A program made the position numbers and the translations under genes. Shown here in pieces: positions 22,900 to 34,006 of a DNA stretch of 64,000 nucleotides. The notes beneath the pieces are model-generated. The model was not told where the DNA came from. It ran no database searches and saw only the letters and a program-made list of their open reading frames with translations. The number at the start of each line of letters is the position of its first letter. Position 1 is the first letter of the stretch. The stretch comes from Panicum virgatum (Eukaryota; Streptophyta; Magnoliopsida; Poales; Poaceae): positions 4,322,531-4,386,530 of the forward strand of contig NC_053136.1 in the NCBI RefSeq assembly GCF_016808335.1, given 5' to 3'.

Positions 22900-24692
22900 A
22901 CTGGTCGGGGTTTCCTTTTTGCAAACATTCTCGTATGTTTTTAATACTATATATTTGCCGATTATACTAGAATCAAACAAATTGTTGCCAAACTCCAGTA
23001 GAAATCGAACATTCTCCAATGTAAAAAAAAATGTAAATATGAATCTGCATACTAGAATCAAACATGCATTTGCCGGCTATTTCTTCTAGTCCCTGTGTTC
23101 CAGCTAAAGCGACACATTTGAATCTTCAAACTTTGCATGGTTTTTTTTTAGATTAAGGAAAATCCAGCCTTGACTTCTCACATTTGAGAAGCTACGGCCA
23201 AACTTTGCATGGTTGTACTCACTATGTCCTGCAAATTTCACATATTTGAATCTAAAAACTTGGCATGTTTTTCAAAAGGATTCCGTAAATATCTAACTGT
23301 GCCACGCAACTGAGGTCAAAATGGATAAATGAATTCCACGGGGTTTGTATCTTTGGATGCTTGCAAATTGCATTCCAGTCTAGGCTGTTTTTCTTATGGG
23401 CCACATCCGCAGCCCACGCCACATAGGCGGCCCAATAAGTGGAAGCAAGAAGACACGGACGCCGGGACGCGCAAAGTCCACGCCGCGAGACAGCGACGCG
23501 GCGGCGGCGACCCCCGCACTGCCGCTGCGTCGTCGACTCGACGGCTCGGCAGCCGGAGTGCGCCGCACGCGCCGGAGGAAGATCCCCGCAGTCTAGGGTG
23601 GTGGGTCCTCTGAGACGTGCTCCCAAGGTACATCATGCAGAAACCCTGTTGGGAAAAGCTCTAAAGTTTGAGATGCACTGACATTTACGATTGTGACAAT
23701 ACTACTATTGTAGGATATTTGTCATGATTCGATTGAGTATTGTATTGTCCAGCAACAAACTTGAATGATGAATACATTATTGCTGCACCACAATCTACAA
23801 GTTTGATGGAATGTTTTGGGTGACAAATTTGGACTGCTGCAATTTAAATCAGCTTACATAGTTGCATGTTTTATTTCGCCATAAATCTCCTCAAATTACA
23901 TCCTTACAGAATGGAAATGAGTTTTTTTTTTCTTTGAACGGTTATTCCTATTGCCATTATTTTTAATAATTGAAAATAAGCTCGTACATTGATATGACAC
24001 GTGGGGGTAGAGACCAACTAGATAACCTAAAGTTCTGGTACATAACCTGAACAAAAAAGACAGCCATGAATAGACTCCAGAAATTAGCCAATCCCTCTGT
24101 CTTGCATTTGATCAGCCCCAGGATTGCTTCCATCTTCATCATTGGACTGCTGGTCATCAGCACCAGGCAGGAAGAGATGAGTGTCATACTCAGCCACTCA
24201 GGAGGGTTCTTTCCCTCACAATCACCAATTTTTTACATAGTCTTCACCAGTCTCAACATAATCATGATCTAAATATGGTTCGCAACTATTAGACATATGT
24301 AGCCCTATATACGTCTAATAGCAACTACACAAAAGCTTGATAACTGTAGATGTTTCTGAACTTGAAGGCTATGTTTCTGCTTGTGTGTTTCTTTAGTTGC
24401 GTATTTATATTGGAAATATCCCTCCATTTTTAAATTTAATATATGGCGCACGTGTTTACTTGTTGGAGGTTCCATTTTTTGCCAACTATGCTCGCGTGTT
24501 TTCAAAAGTAATATTTGCCAACTAGTGTACTGGAATAAAACATTCTCCATTTTTTTCTTCAAAAAAGATAATTCTGCATTGTAGATTGTAATTACGGATC
24601 TGCATACTAGAATCAAACATTCTCCATTTGCTAACTATCCTAGTCCTTGTGTCTTGCAAAATGATTTTCTCCTCCTGCATTTGCGGCATGTC
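22900..24692. repeat. tandem A-B-A' duplication, no gene
   Basis: Segment A (about 22900-23100) and segment A' (about 24340-24690) are diverged copies ('tgcatactagaatcaaacat', 'cctagtcc.tgtgt'). Segment B (about 23270-24330) is a diverged copy of B' (31212-31880), the 3' flank of RLP-B. The order is A-B-A'-[Copia]-B', so the Copia element landed in a tandem duplication. A small frame with a hydrophobic stretch occurs in both B copies but is not conserved enough to call a gene. Confidence 0.55.
23143..23198 (-). mobile_element. 56-bp truncated retroposon with 16-bp TSD
   Basis: Poly-T at the left followed by about 48 bp of unknown 3' element sequence, flanked by CAAACTTTGCATGGTT at 23127-23142 and 23199-23214. 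Read on the minus strand it ends in poly-A, as a 5'-truncated retroposon does. Confidence 0.75.
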
Positions 24693-24807
24693 TGTTGGTG
24701 TATATGTGAGCCCATGTATAGAGACTCATCTAGAGACCCATGTATATGATCTATATATCCCAACCTTCTACGGTTTGGAGGAATACAAGCCATTATTCTT
24801 TCCTACA
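24693..24807 (+). repeat. Copia-1 5' LTR
   Basis: 115 bp, TG...CA, followed by the primer-binding site TGGTATCA. Confidence 0.85.
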
Positions 24808-25024
24808 TGGTATCATTTGCCTAGGGTTTCTCCTCTCTCCTCTCCTCCCTCCCATCCCAGGGCTGCTGCCGCCGCCGGCGCCATGGCTGGCCGCCGGCGC
24901 CCCTCCTCTCTCCTACTTTCCCCCTCTCTCTTCCTCCCCTGCTTGCGCGCCGCCTCCCCTGCTCGTGGGCGCAGCGGGCGCCGCCTCCCCTGCTCGCGAT
25001 GTGCTTGCAGAGCCCGGATCCGCC

Positions 25025-25290
25025 GCCCTGCCGCGCGTCTCCACCACCCTGCCGCTGCGCGCCTGCGCCTGGCCGTGGAGCGAGTGCCCCGCGCCGCGCG
25101 TCGCCACGGCGGGGCCGCCCGGTGCCGCCGAGGACAGCGCGCCCAGGAGCTGCGCGATGGGCGCCTCGGAGACCACGACGCCGAAGTCGCGCGCCGCAGA
25201 CGGCGTTGGCTCCAGGAGCGCCATGGGGCCCAGCACGTCGCTCGGGCTCTGGATGGACTTCGCGGAGGAGCAGAGCCTGTCCGCCGCCGC
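25025..25290 (-). pseudogene. captured cytokinin dehydrogenase (CKX) fragment
   Basis: In the gag region of Copia-1, on the strand opposite to the element's own genes, a frame reads SIQSPSDVLGPMALLEPTPS, ARDFG and, further on, RGAGHSLHGQAQA. The last string matches the FAD-linking GHS loop of plant cytokinin oxidase/dehydrogenases, and the preceding stretch matches the N-terminal exon of grass CKX proteins. About 85 residues are recognisable, with some internal residues missing. There is no start codon in context and no downstream exon, so it is a captured fragment. Assignment is from memory of the family motif and was not searched. Confidence 0.7.
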
Positions 25291-25748
25291 CCCTGCCGCC
25301 GCTCCTCTGCTCCAGGGCGCGGGAGCCGCCCCTCCTCTGTTCCAGGCAGCCTCCCAGGCGCCTCCTCTGCTCCAGGGCGCGCCTCTGTTCCAGGCCGCCG
25401 CCCAGGTGCCTCCTCCGCTCCAGGGCGCGGACCGTGCCGCCACCGCCACCGCAGCCCAGGGCGTGGGGGCCGCGGGCGCGCCGGGCGCCGCCGCCGCCAC
25501 CTACGTCACGGGGGCCGCGGGCGCAGGCGTGCCAGCCGCCGCCGCCCGCCTCACGGCCGCCCTCCGGGACCTCGAGGCCAAGCTCGCGCGGGCGCACGCC
25601 GCCGTCGCGCCCACCGCGCTCGCCGTGCAGGCTGCGCGGACGCCCGTGGCTACGCCCGCGGTGCCTCTGCCCGCGCCCGTGCTCCTGCACGCGTCCATGG
25701 CGTCCGTGTCCGCACCCGCGGCGCCCGTGCCTGCATTCGGTGTGCCCC

Positions 25749-26840
25749 TGTTATCGCCATAAATTAACATGGGCCGAAAACAAGTTGGGCTTAGAGCAGA
25801 AGATTTAAGAAAGCTTGTAAATCGGCTCCTGCGTAAGCATTTAGGCCACATGGGCCGTGTATCTTTAGATTTAGTTCAAGATTAGAGATAGAGTTCGATC
25901 AGGACAAGATAGAATTAGATTGTTTCCCAAGTCTCCGGACTATAAATATGTACCCTATGTTATTTATGAAAGAAGAACGTCATCACGTCTCGCAAACAAT
26001 AACTCTCGGCGCATCGCCACCCCTAATTCTAGGGTTTCATCCAAGTAAGCGCCATGCTGCCCTGATCGCTTCTTGCGATCAGGGCAGCGTTGTTCTTGCT
26101 TTTACCTTGGTATTACTCGTACTGAAGCGTTTTTTATGGCGAGTAATGCTAGTTATCCTGATGTTCGTAGCATGGCTTTTGGTAGATTTATCGAGCTTTG
26201 TTGTTTACCATATACGAATATCATGTTGTTCCTGCGCATTCACGTTTCAATCTTATGCTAATTCTTGTTGCGTAGAATTAGTTGCACAGAGACAACACCT
26301 TGCTTCTTTTCCATCTAATAGATCTAATCTGCTATAGTTTGCTCTTATTCTTAAGAGTTGGCGTAATATCTGCTAGGTTAGGCCCTGCAAACGGATTGTA
26401 TGATCCGGTGTCGTGTTAGATGCTTTGTCTTAGTCTTAACAGGGAATTGATCCGGGAATCTCCTCTTGCTAGTTCTTAGGCCTCTGTTTTTTGTTATGGT
26501 TTAGTTATTTATTATGTTCATTAGGCCCAATCACGCGTAGGATGTTCCGATCTAGCAGTGAAGCTTTTACCGTCGTGGATTAGATTAATTAGATTTAATT
26601 GAAGCAGCTTTACACTTATTTGTTTTATTTATCAATATCCGGATAAATGCAGATCCAATCTGACACTGGGACTCGATCGGCTCTTTAAAGCCGATGCAAG
26701 AGTCGTCCCAGGGAGCCGACCACGGCTCGGACTTACGTTTCCACGTGTTTGTGTATGCAGGGAAATCGCTGCAAGCACGTTCGCTCCTTCCTAATCGGGT
26801 ATAGGTCAGGTGGCACGCCCGACATTCTCCGGAATCTCCG
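25749..26840 (+). mobile_element. LTR-like insertion nested in Copia-1
   Basis: About 1.1 kb of AT-richer sequence splits the GC-rich gag region. It begins near TGTTATCGCC, contains a TATA-like 'ctataaatatgta' near 25940 and a leader-like section ('atcgccacccctaattctag'). It ends near the string 'ataggtcaggtggcacgccc', which I associate with grass Gypsy LTRs. No inner coding region is present, so it would be a solo LTR. Ends are uncertain because no clean 5-bp duplication was found. Confidence 0.5.
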
Positions 26841-26859
26841 GGCGCGTGACGGAATTGCG

Positions 26860-29800
26860 GGCCGTCGACGAGGGAGCAGTGCCTGCCATCGCCCCGGCGA
26901 CCTCCCGGCTCTTCGTGTTGCCTGTCGCTGCTCGCCGGTGGGTTTCGACCGACAACAGCCCCCCGCGGACGCGCCGTTCGCGGCCGCCGCCTTCTGCGGG
27001 CCGCCGATCGCCGCCGGAGCTGCTACGGCCGACGACACTCTCGCCGCGGCCCTCCTCGAGCGCGAGCGCTCCGCGGCCGACGCTCTCACTCGTCGGGTTG
27101 CCGCAGAGAAGCCCTACTTCCTTGTCCCGCCCGTCGTCCCCTTCACTGAGCACGGCGCTTCGTCCTCCCACCAGGCTCCGCCCTCTGGATCTGGAGGCCG
27201 AGGGCGTCGTCGGCGGAGGGGACGTGGTGGTGGTGCTCGGGGCACTCCAGACCCGACTCCGGCTCCCACTCCTGCTCCTGGCCCTGGAGGTACGCCCTGG
27301 CTATCCTTCAGCGCCCCATGGCCAGGGCGCATCCCGATGTGGCCGTTTCAGGGTCAGGGGGGCCTCGTCCTCAGCCCTAGCCGGCGGCCATGCTCGCTGC
27401 TGTTGCTCCCCTGTTCGCGCCGTCCTGGACCCCGCCCGCTCCACCCAGCCAGCAGTCGACCTAGCCTGGGGAATGGGACCAGGCCGCACCGGCGCGGTCC
27501 TTCAGCGCCATGGGGCGGACAGTGCCGGTCAGCACCGAGTGGATCGCCGACTCGGGTGCCTCCTTCCACACCACCCCACATGCCGGTATCCTTTCTTCTG
27601 TCCGACCCCCACACCCCTCTTGTCCTTCTTCCATCATGGTTGGTGACGGGTCTTGTCTTTCTGTCACCGCCGTGGGTTCTGCTCCTGGCTCCTTTCGTCT
27701 TCCCAATGTCCTTGTTGCTCCGCAGATGGTTCATAACCTTCTTTCCATTCGTCAGTTTATAGCTGACAATTCTTGTTCCATCGAGTTTGATTCTTCTGGC
27801 CTCACTGTAAAGGATTCGGCCTCCCGGCGTCCGCTACTCCAATGTGACAGCACGGGGCCCCTTTACACCCTTCACCTTCCTTCTTCCGCTGCACCACTCT
27901 CGCCTTCTTCTTCGCCCTGGCCGTCTTGGCCTGTTGCTTTTGCCGCGACGCCGTCTTCCACCACCTGGCACCGCCGTCTTGGTCACCCTAGCCGCGACGT
28001 TCTGGCTCAGCTCAGTCGTAGTACCGATGTGCCTGGTACTAAGGCTCCTGCTGCGCCCCTCTGCCATGCGTGCCAGCTCGGTCGTCATGTTCGGCTCTCT
28101 TTTTCTTTTTCTTCGCATGCGACGCATGCATTTGATCTAGTTCACTGTGACCTGTGGACCTCGACTGTTCTTAGCCTTTCTGGCTATAAGTACTATCTGG
28201 TGGTGGTCGATGATTTCTCGCACTACTCTTGGATGTTTTCTTTGCGCGCCAAGTCTGAGACCTTCCCCACCCTCCTCCACTTTTTTGTCTGGGTGTCCAC
28301 TCAGTTCGGCCTCACCGTTAAGGCCGTCCAGTGTGACAACGGGCGGGAGTTCGACAACTCCACCTCCCGTTCTTTCTTCCTCTCTCGGGGTGTTCAGCTA
28401 CATATGTCTTGTCCGTATACCTCTCCTCAGAACAGCAAGGCTGAGCAGATGATTCGCACGACGAACGACGTCGTGCGCACCCTTCTGATCCAGACCTCTC
28501 TGCCCCCGCGCTTTTGGGCTGAGAGCCTCAACACTGCCACCAACTTGCTCAACCGTCTTCCGTCCACTGCTTCTCCTGCTCCCACTCTACACCACGCTCT
28601 TTTCGGTACCCCTCCTCGCTACGACCACCTTCGGGTCTTCGGGAGTGCGTGTTACCCTAACACCTCCGCCACTGCTCCTCACAAGCTGGCGCTCCGCTCG
28701 ACTCGTTGTGTGTTCCTTGGTTACTCCCCTGACTACAAGGGGTACCGATGCTTTGACCTCACCTCTCGCCGCGTCCTGATCTCCCAACACGTCGTCTTTG
28801 ACGAGTCGGATTTCCCCTACTCCACCTCCTCCACACCTTCTCCTGACCCCGAGCTGGAGTCTCTGTATCCGACTGACCCGGTGGTTTAGCCACCTTTTCC
28901 TGTCTGTCCTTTCACTGCAGGTTTTCCCGGTACACCGGCACCGTTCCCGGTGATTCCTGTTGCACCGAGCGCGGCCTCGGTGCCCGCAGTCGCGCCACGC
29001 GCGGCCCCTGGACCTCCAATCGTGCCGCGCACAGACCCGGTGTCTCCTGCTGCGCCACGCGCAGCCCCGGTGCCTTCCCCTGCACCTGCGCGGTACGCTC
29101 AGCCGGTGCAGGTGTACCGACGTCGTTCGGCGCCAACACTGGCGCCGCCGCGGTACGGTGACCCGGTGCAGGTGTACCGGCGTCGTTCGGTGCCGACATC
29201 GGCGCCGCCTCCTGCTCCGGAGGCTCCTGCGACGCCTCCACCGGAGCCGTCGCCGCCGCCTCCACTGGCTCCCTCTCGAGCCGAGCCGGCGGTGTACCAC
29301 CCGCCCGTCGTCCATCGGGATCCTCGGCATATCCATCCCATGGTGACTCGGCGAATGGCGTCTCAGGCCGCGACTCTCTCCGCCACCGAGGGAGAGCCGC
29401 GGGTCTCTCCGATACCCTCCTCTGTCCGTGACGCCTTGGCAGATCCTCACTGGTGTCGCGCGATGGAAGAGGAGTACGCAGCTCTTCTTGCCAACTAAAT
29501 GTGGGACCTCGTGCCGCGTCCGTCTGGTTGCAATGTGGTTACTGGCAAGTGGATCTGAACGCATAAGCGTCGGGCTGATGGCACACTGGAGCGCTACAAG
29601 GCTCGCTGGGTTCTCCGGGGGTTCACTCAACGACCTGGTGTGGACTATGATGAGACCTTCAGCCCAGTGGTGAAGCCTGCTACTGTGCACACGGTCCTCT
29701 CGCTTGCGCTCTCGCGCTCCTGGCCTGTGCACCAGCTGGACGTGAAGAATGCGTTTCATCACGGCACTCTGTCAGAGACTGTCTACTGCTCTCAGCCAGC

Positions 29801-30936
29801 GGGATTTGTGGACTCGAGTCGTCCGGATATGGTCTGCCAACTCAACAAATTTCTCTATGGTCTGAAGTAGGCTCCTCGGGCTTGGTACTCTCGGTTCGCC
29901 ACGTTCTTGCTGACATTGGGGTTCATCGAGGCCAAGTTTGATACGTCTCTTTTCATCTACCGCCGTGGGGATGAGACTACATATCTGCTGCTCTATGTCG
30001 ATGACATTGTGCTCACAGCCTCCAGTCAGCAGTTGCTTTAGAGTGTCATTTCTCTCTGCAGCAGGAGTTTGCTATGAAGGATCTGGGTCAGCTCCACCAC
30101 TTCTTGGGCGTCACTGTTGAGCCTCGCTCGTCTGGTCTTCTCCTTCACCAACGGCAGTACGCACTCGATATTCTGGAGCGGGCTGGGATGACTGATTGCA
30201 AACCCTGCTCCACTCCTGTTGACACTCAGTCGAAGCTGTCTGCTGATATGGGTGATCCGGTGGCTGATCCTATTGCCTACCGGAGTCTGGCTGGCGCTTT
30301 GCAGTACTCACCTTCACCAGGCCGGACCTCACCTACGCTGTTCAGCAGGTATGTCTCCATATGCATGATCCCCGGGAGTCACACCTTGCTGCACTGAAGC
30401 GTCTCCTCCGCTACGTCCGTGGCACTGTGGACCTCGGCCTGGTGCTTCACCGCTCGTCTTCTGCTGAGCTGGTGGTCTACACCGACGCTGACTGGGCTGG
30501 CTGCCCGGACACTCGTCGCTCCACTTCCGGCTACGCCGTCTTCCTGGGCGGCAACCTGGTCTCCTGGTCGTCCAAGCGGCAACTGGTTGTCTCCCGCTCC
30601 AGTGCTGAGGCGGAGTATCGGGCTGTCGCTAACGGTGTGGCGGAGGCATCCTGGCTACGACAGCTCTTGGCGGAGCTCCACAACCCGCTCGCCAATAGCA
30701 TGCTCGTCTACTGCAACAACGTCAACGTCGTGTATCTCTCCACCAACCCCGTCCAGAATCAACGGACGAAGCATGTTGAGATCGACCTACACTTCGTGCG
30801 CAACAGAGTCGCCATCGGCGATGTTCGGGTACTCCATGTCCCGACTACCTCCCAGTTTGCTTACATCTTCACCAAGGTATTGCCCTCCTCGACCTTCTCG
30901 GAGTTTCGCTCCAGCCTCAATGTAGCCGGTGGCTAG
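26860..30936 (+). pseudogene. Copia-1 gag-pol remnant
   Basis: The C-terminal gag part (LLERERSAADALTRRVAAEK near 27050) is followed by the protease motif (WIADSGASFHTT), the gag-pre-integrase box (TWHRRLGHPS), integrase (HCDLW, QCDNGREFDN, SKAEQMIRTT), reverse transcriptase ([28 protein letters not shown]) and RNase H (YTDADWAGCPDTRRSTSGY, SAEAEYRA). In-frame stops are at 28887, 29496, 29556, 29868 and 30039. Frameshifts fall near 30055 and 30310. The longest open piece is 27510-28889. Not functional. Confidence 0.85.
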
Positions 30937-31096
30937 TTGTGGCTGGGGGGGTATTTGCCCTTTGTACTCTATTTGTATTCTCTTCTTGTCCAGTCTTGAA
31001 CACCGCTGCGCCGATAGTTCAGACTACGGGGGGGTGTTGGCTTTCTTGTTGTCCAGTCTTGAACACCGTTGCGCCGGTAGTTCAGACTGCGGGGGG

Positions 31097-31211
31097 TGTT
31101 GGTGTATATGTGAGCCCATATATAGAGGCCCATCTAGAGGCCCATGTATAAGATCTATATATCCCATTCTTCTAGGGTTTGGAGGAATACAAGCCATTAT
31201 TCTCTCCTAAA
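31097..31211 (+). repeat. Copia-1 3' LTR
   Basis: 115 bp, colinear with the 5' LTR without indels. The terminal CA is mutated to AA. The sequence just upstream (30980-31096) is itself a two-copy direct repeat ('ccagtcttgaacaccg...ttcagact.cggggg'), which duplicates the polypurine tract. Confidence 0.8.
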
Positions 31212-31879
31212 GTGCCAATTCACCAAATTAAGCCCAAAGCTGCAGCCTTCAGCAGCTTTTCCTATGGGCTACATCCGAAGCCTGGCTCACATCGGCAGCC
31301 CAATTCATCAAAGCAAAGAACACGATGACAGCCGCAGGGGCTGGCGGAGGCCGATGGATTCTATGGTGTTGGGTTTAGTGAGGCGTGCTTCTGAGGTACA
31401 TCCTGCAAAACCTTGCTGGGAACAACTCCAAGCTTTGAAGATGCAGCAACCATTGATTATTTGCCTCTCTGTACCGCTTTGATTTTTCAAAAATAAGATT
31501 ATCCTGTTTACTCTTATGCTTAGAAATTATGTTGACTTTTGAATAAAGTATAGATTTTCAATTCAAATCTCTGCTTACATAGTTGCATTGCTTTAATCAC
31601 TCCTAAGTCCTCACTCCTCATCCATTGACAACCACTACCACCATTGCCAAAAGGGGACTGGTAGATGAACCAGACAACAAAAAGGTCAGCCGTGAAAATG
31701 ACTGAGATTCCAGAAGTAGCACCCATCTTGTGACTTGCAAGCAGTTGACACAATGCAAAGTCATCAGGAACATAATATGGTTTGCAACTATGCTAATCTT
31801 GATAATCATAGATGTTGCCATAACCAGAGTAGGAGCTACATACACAAAAAGTAATCACAAATCCTTAGGTAAACCAAGA
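31212..31879. repeat. segment B', 3' flank of RLP-B
   Basis: A diverged copy of segment B (about 23270-24330). Shared strings include the 'tcctatgggctacatcc'-type start and 'aggtacatc.tgca'. No gene recognised. Confidence 0.5.
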
Positions 31880-34006
31880 CTAACCATAAAACTTTGACAA
31901 GACTAATTGATCATACAGGAGCCCTATAGCAAAGAAAGCACAAAAACCAATCACAAAGGTGATCCTTCTCTCTGCTTGTTCTCTGGAGAGGATAGGCACT
32001 GCAGATTCCTCAGCTGAGCCACAGAGCTGATTAACCATAATACCACATAACTTTGGGTTCCCTTCAAAACTTGAATTTGGAAACGTATCGAACTGACCTC
32101 CAGTTGGAATAGGCCCTTCTAAGTTGTTATTAGAAATATTGAATTTTGAGAGAAAGCTCAATTTGTTAAGTGCCAATGGGATTTCAGCTGTGAGATAGTT
32201 GTTAGACAGATCTAGTGCTTCCAGGTTCGTCAGGCTGCAGAGCTGTTGTGGAATATATCCTGATAAGTAGTTGAAGCTGAGGTTGAGTTCGGCGAGTGAT
32301 TTCAACTGACCAATCTCCTTGGGGATTGTACCAGTTAGTTTATTATTACCTAGGTTGAGCGCTTTAGGGAAAGCAGTGGGTATCCGGTATTGAAGTGATG
32401 AAACTGTATAAACAGTAAGTTCAAATGGATCTGTATCGATATGGGTTGCAGTCATGCCTGTTTTTAGCACTTTCTTATCCATTAAGGCTGCTGGGACCCC
32501 CCCTGTGAGTCTGTTATCTGATATGTCTAGATGGGACAGTGACTCTAGGCTTTTGATCCAGGCAGGTAATGGTCCGTTGAGTTGGTTCCCTTGCAAATCC
32601 AACACCTTCAACTTTTTTAGCTTTGATATCCAAAGAGGTATTTTCCCAGACAATGAACAACCACGTATAGAAAGAAACTGAAGGTTCTGAAAACCATCAA
32701 TTGTCTCATCTTCTGGCATGGCCTCACCTTTGAAATTGTTCCCAATAATTAGGGTAGTAAGGGTACTAGAATTCTTGAGGATTTTAAGCGAATTTGTAAT
32801 ATTTGTAAATTTGTTGAAACTAAGTGATATGAAAGAAAGAAACTTCAGCTCCCCTATTCTCACTGAAAGCTGCCCATGTAAGTTGTTTCGGGATAGCCGC
32901 AGAGCAGTAAGATTTGTGCAAGAGTAGATGCTTTCTGGAATTGTGCCAGTGAAGTTGTTTCCCATAAGATCTAGTTTTTTAAGATTGATCAGGTTAGAGA
33001 AGTTGAACATGGAAAGTTCTCCACTGAACATATTGAACTTGAGGTCAATTGTTTCAAGATCTGTGCAATTGCTCAGAGCTGATGGTAGCTCCCCAGACAT
33101 GTGGTTGCGGTATAAGCGGAGCTCCTTTAGTCTTTTGAGCTGACCTATGGAATCTGGAATTTCACCAATTAGCATGTTACCGCCAAGATCAAGGTGAGAT
33201 AGATCTCTGAGGTTCATTATGCGTGCACCATCAAGCACTCCATGTAAACCACTGCTGGGAAAAGATAGGTACTCTAATGAGGAAACATTGAAGATTTCAT
33301 CAGTAAGCGGACCACTGAGACTGTTGTGCCCAGCCATGAGTACCCTAAGAGCAGAGCATTTACCTAGACCGACCGGGATGCTGCCACTGAATTTGTTGTG
33401 GGTAAGGTCAAGCACTGCAAACGATGATGAGCTGATGCAGAATGACGACGGCATCAAACCTTGGAAATTGTTGTTGCTTGCATTGAGCACAACTAGATTT
33501 CTTATTTTCTCCCACACTGCCGATGGTAACTCTCCTGTGAACAGATTGCTTGAGATGTTCAAGACCTGCAGTCGACTGTAATTAGATACCGAAGAGTAGC
33601 TCTCTTGTGGTTGCAGGGCCCTGCTGAGATGGTTGAAACTGACATCGAGCACGACGATGCTACTGGAGGCCAGCAGCTCCAATGGAAAGCCGCCAGCAAA
33701 GGAGTTGTGCGACAGGTTGAGGCTCTGAAGGTTTGTGAGGTCACCAAGGGATGGTGAGATGCACCCTGCAAGGCCTCTGGAAGCCAAGGAGACCTTAACG
33801 ACTGCCCCATCACCGCTGCAGGTTATGCCTTCCCACTCGCAGCAATCAGTGTCATTCCGCCATGATGCTGTGAGGCCATTGTCCTGCGAGAGCCCCGCGA
33901 GGAACTGGAGGAGGAAGGCCTTCTCCTGCGCGTTGCATGAGGAGGCGGGAGAGGCCATGGAAAGCAGCAGCAGCAGCAGATCGAGAGCGAGGCCGATGAA
34001 AGCCAT
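31880..34006 (-). CDS. LRR receptor-like protein B (PSYR1/RLP2-3 type, no kinase)
   Basis: The only intact member of the RLP trio here: 708 residues in one exon. It has a signal peptide (MAFIGLALDLLLLLLSMASP, about 1-23), an LRR N-cap with the paired cysteines of DTDCCEWEGITC (about 54-65), roughly 20 LRRs of the plant type (LxxLxLxxNxLxGxIP), and an island interrupting the repeats (TATHIDTDPFELTVYTVSSL). The C-terminal cap is NPKLCG, followed by one membrane helix (ITFVIGFCAFFAIGLLYDQL) and a short tail (VLSKFYG). There is no kinase domain, so it resembles RLP2/RLP3 rather than the PSYR1 kinase. Such proteins act at the plasma membrane with a partner kinase; a ligand or immune role is inference only. 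Confidence 0.92.
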   Translation of the reverse strand: MAFIGLALDLLLLLLSMASPASSCNAQEKAFLLQFLAGLSQDNGLTASWRNDTDCCEWEGITCSGDGAVVKVSLASRGLAGCISPSLGDLTNLQSLNLSHNSFAGGFPLELLASSSIVVLDVSFNHLSRALQPQESYSSVSNYSRLQVLNISSNLFTGELPSAVWEKIRNLVVLNASNNNFQGLMPSSFCISSSSFAVLDLTHNKFSGSIPVGLGKCSALRVLMAGHNSLSGPLTDEIFNVSSLEYLSFPSSGLHGVLDGARIMNLRDLSHLDLGGNMLIGEIPDSIGQLKRLKELRLYRNHMSGELPSALSNCTDLETIDLKFNMFSGELSMFNFSNLINLKKLDLMGNNFTGTIPESIYSCTNLTALRLSRNNLHGQLSVRIGELKFLSFISLSFNKFTNITNSLKILKNSSTLTTLIIGNNFKGEAMPEDETIDGFQNLQFLSIRGCSLSGKIPLWISKLKKLKVLDLQGNQLNGPLPAWIKSLESLSHLDISDNRLTGGVPAALMDKKVLKTGMTATHIDTDPFELTVYTVSSLQYRIPTAFPKALNLGNNKLTGTIPKEIGQLKSLAELNLSFNYLSGYIPQQLCSLTNLEALDLSNNYLTAEIPLALNKLSFLSKFNISNNNLEGPIPTGGQFDTFPNSSFEGNPKLCGIMVNQLCGSAEESAVPILSREQAERRITFVIGFCAFFAIGLLYDQLVLSKFYG

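Larger units (their letters stand above)
24693..31211 (+). mobile_element. degenerate Copia retrotransposon (Copia-1)
   Basis: Two 115-bp LTRs (24693-24807 and 31097-31211) start TGTTGG; the 5' one ends CA and is followed at once by a tRNA-Met-type primer site (TGGTATCA, 24808-24815). A G-rich polypurine tract (31091-31096) abuts the 3' LTR. The LTRs differ at about 10 of 115 positions by my count. Flanks ATGTC and GTGCC could be a decayed 5-bp duplication (both differences are transitions). The domain order protease-integrase-RT-RNase H is that of Copia. The coding region has five in-frame stops and two frameshifts, so it is dead. The gag part is replaced by GC-rich sequence with a host-gene-like fragment, plus a nested LTR-like insertion. 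Confidence 0.9.

Noticed and set aside
24821..25690. 289-codon antisense frame in Copia-1
   Set aside because: It is a different frame from the CKX-like one and is made of Gly/Arg repeats. Only the 25025-25290 stretch in the other frame has a recognisable motif.
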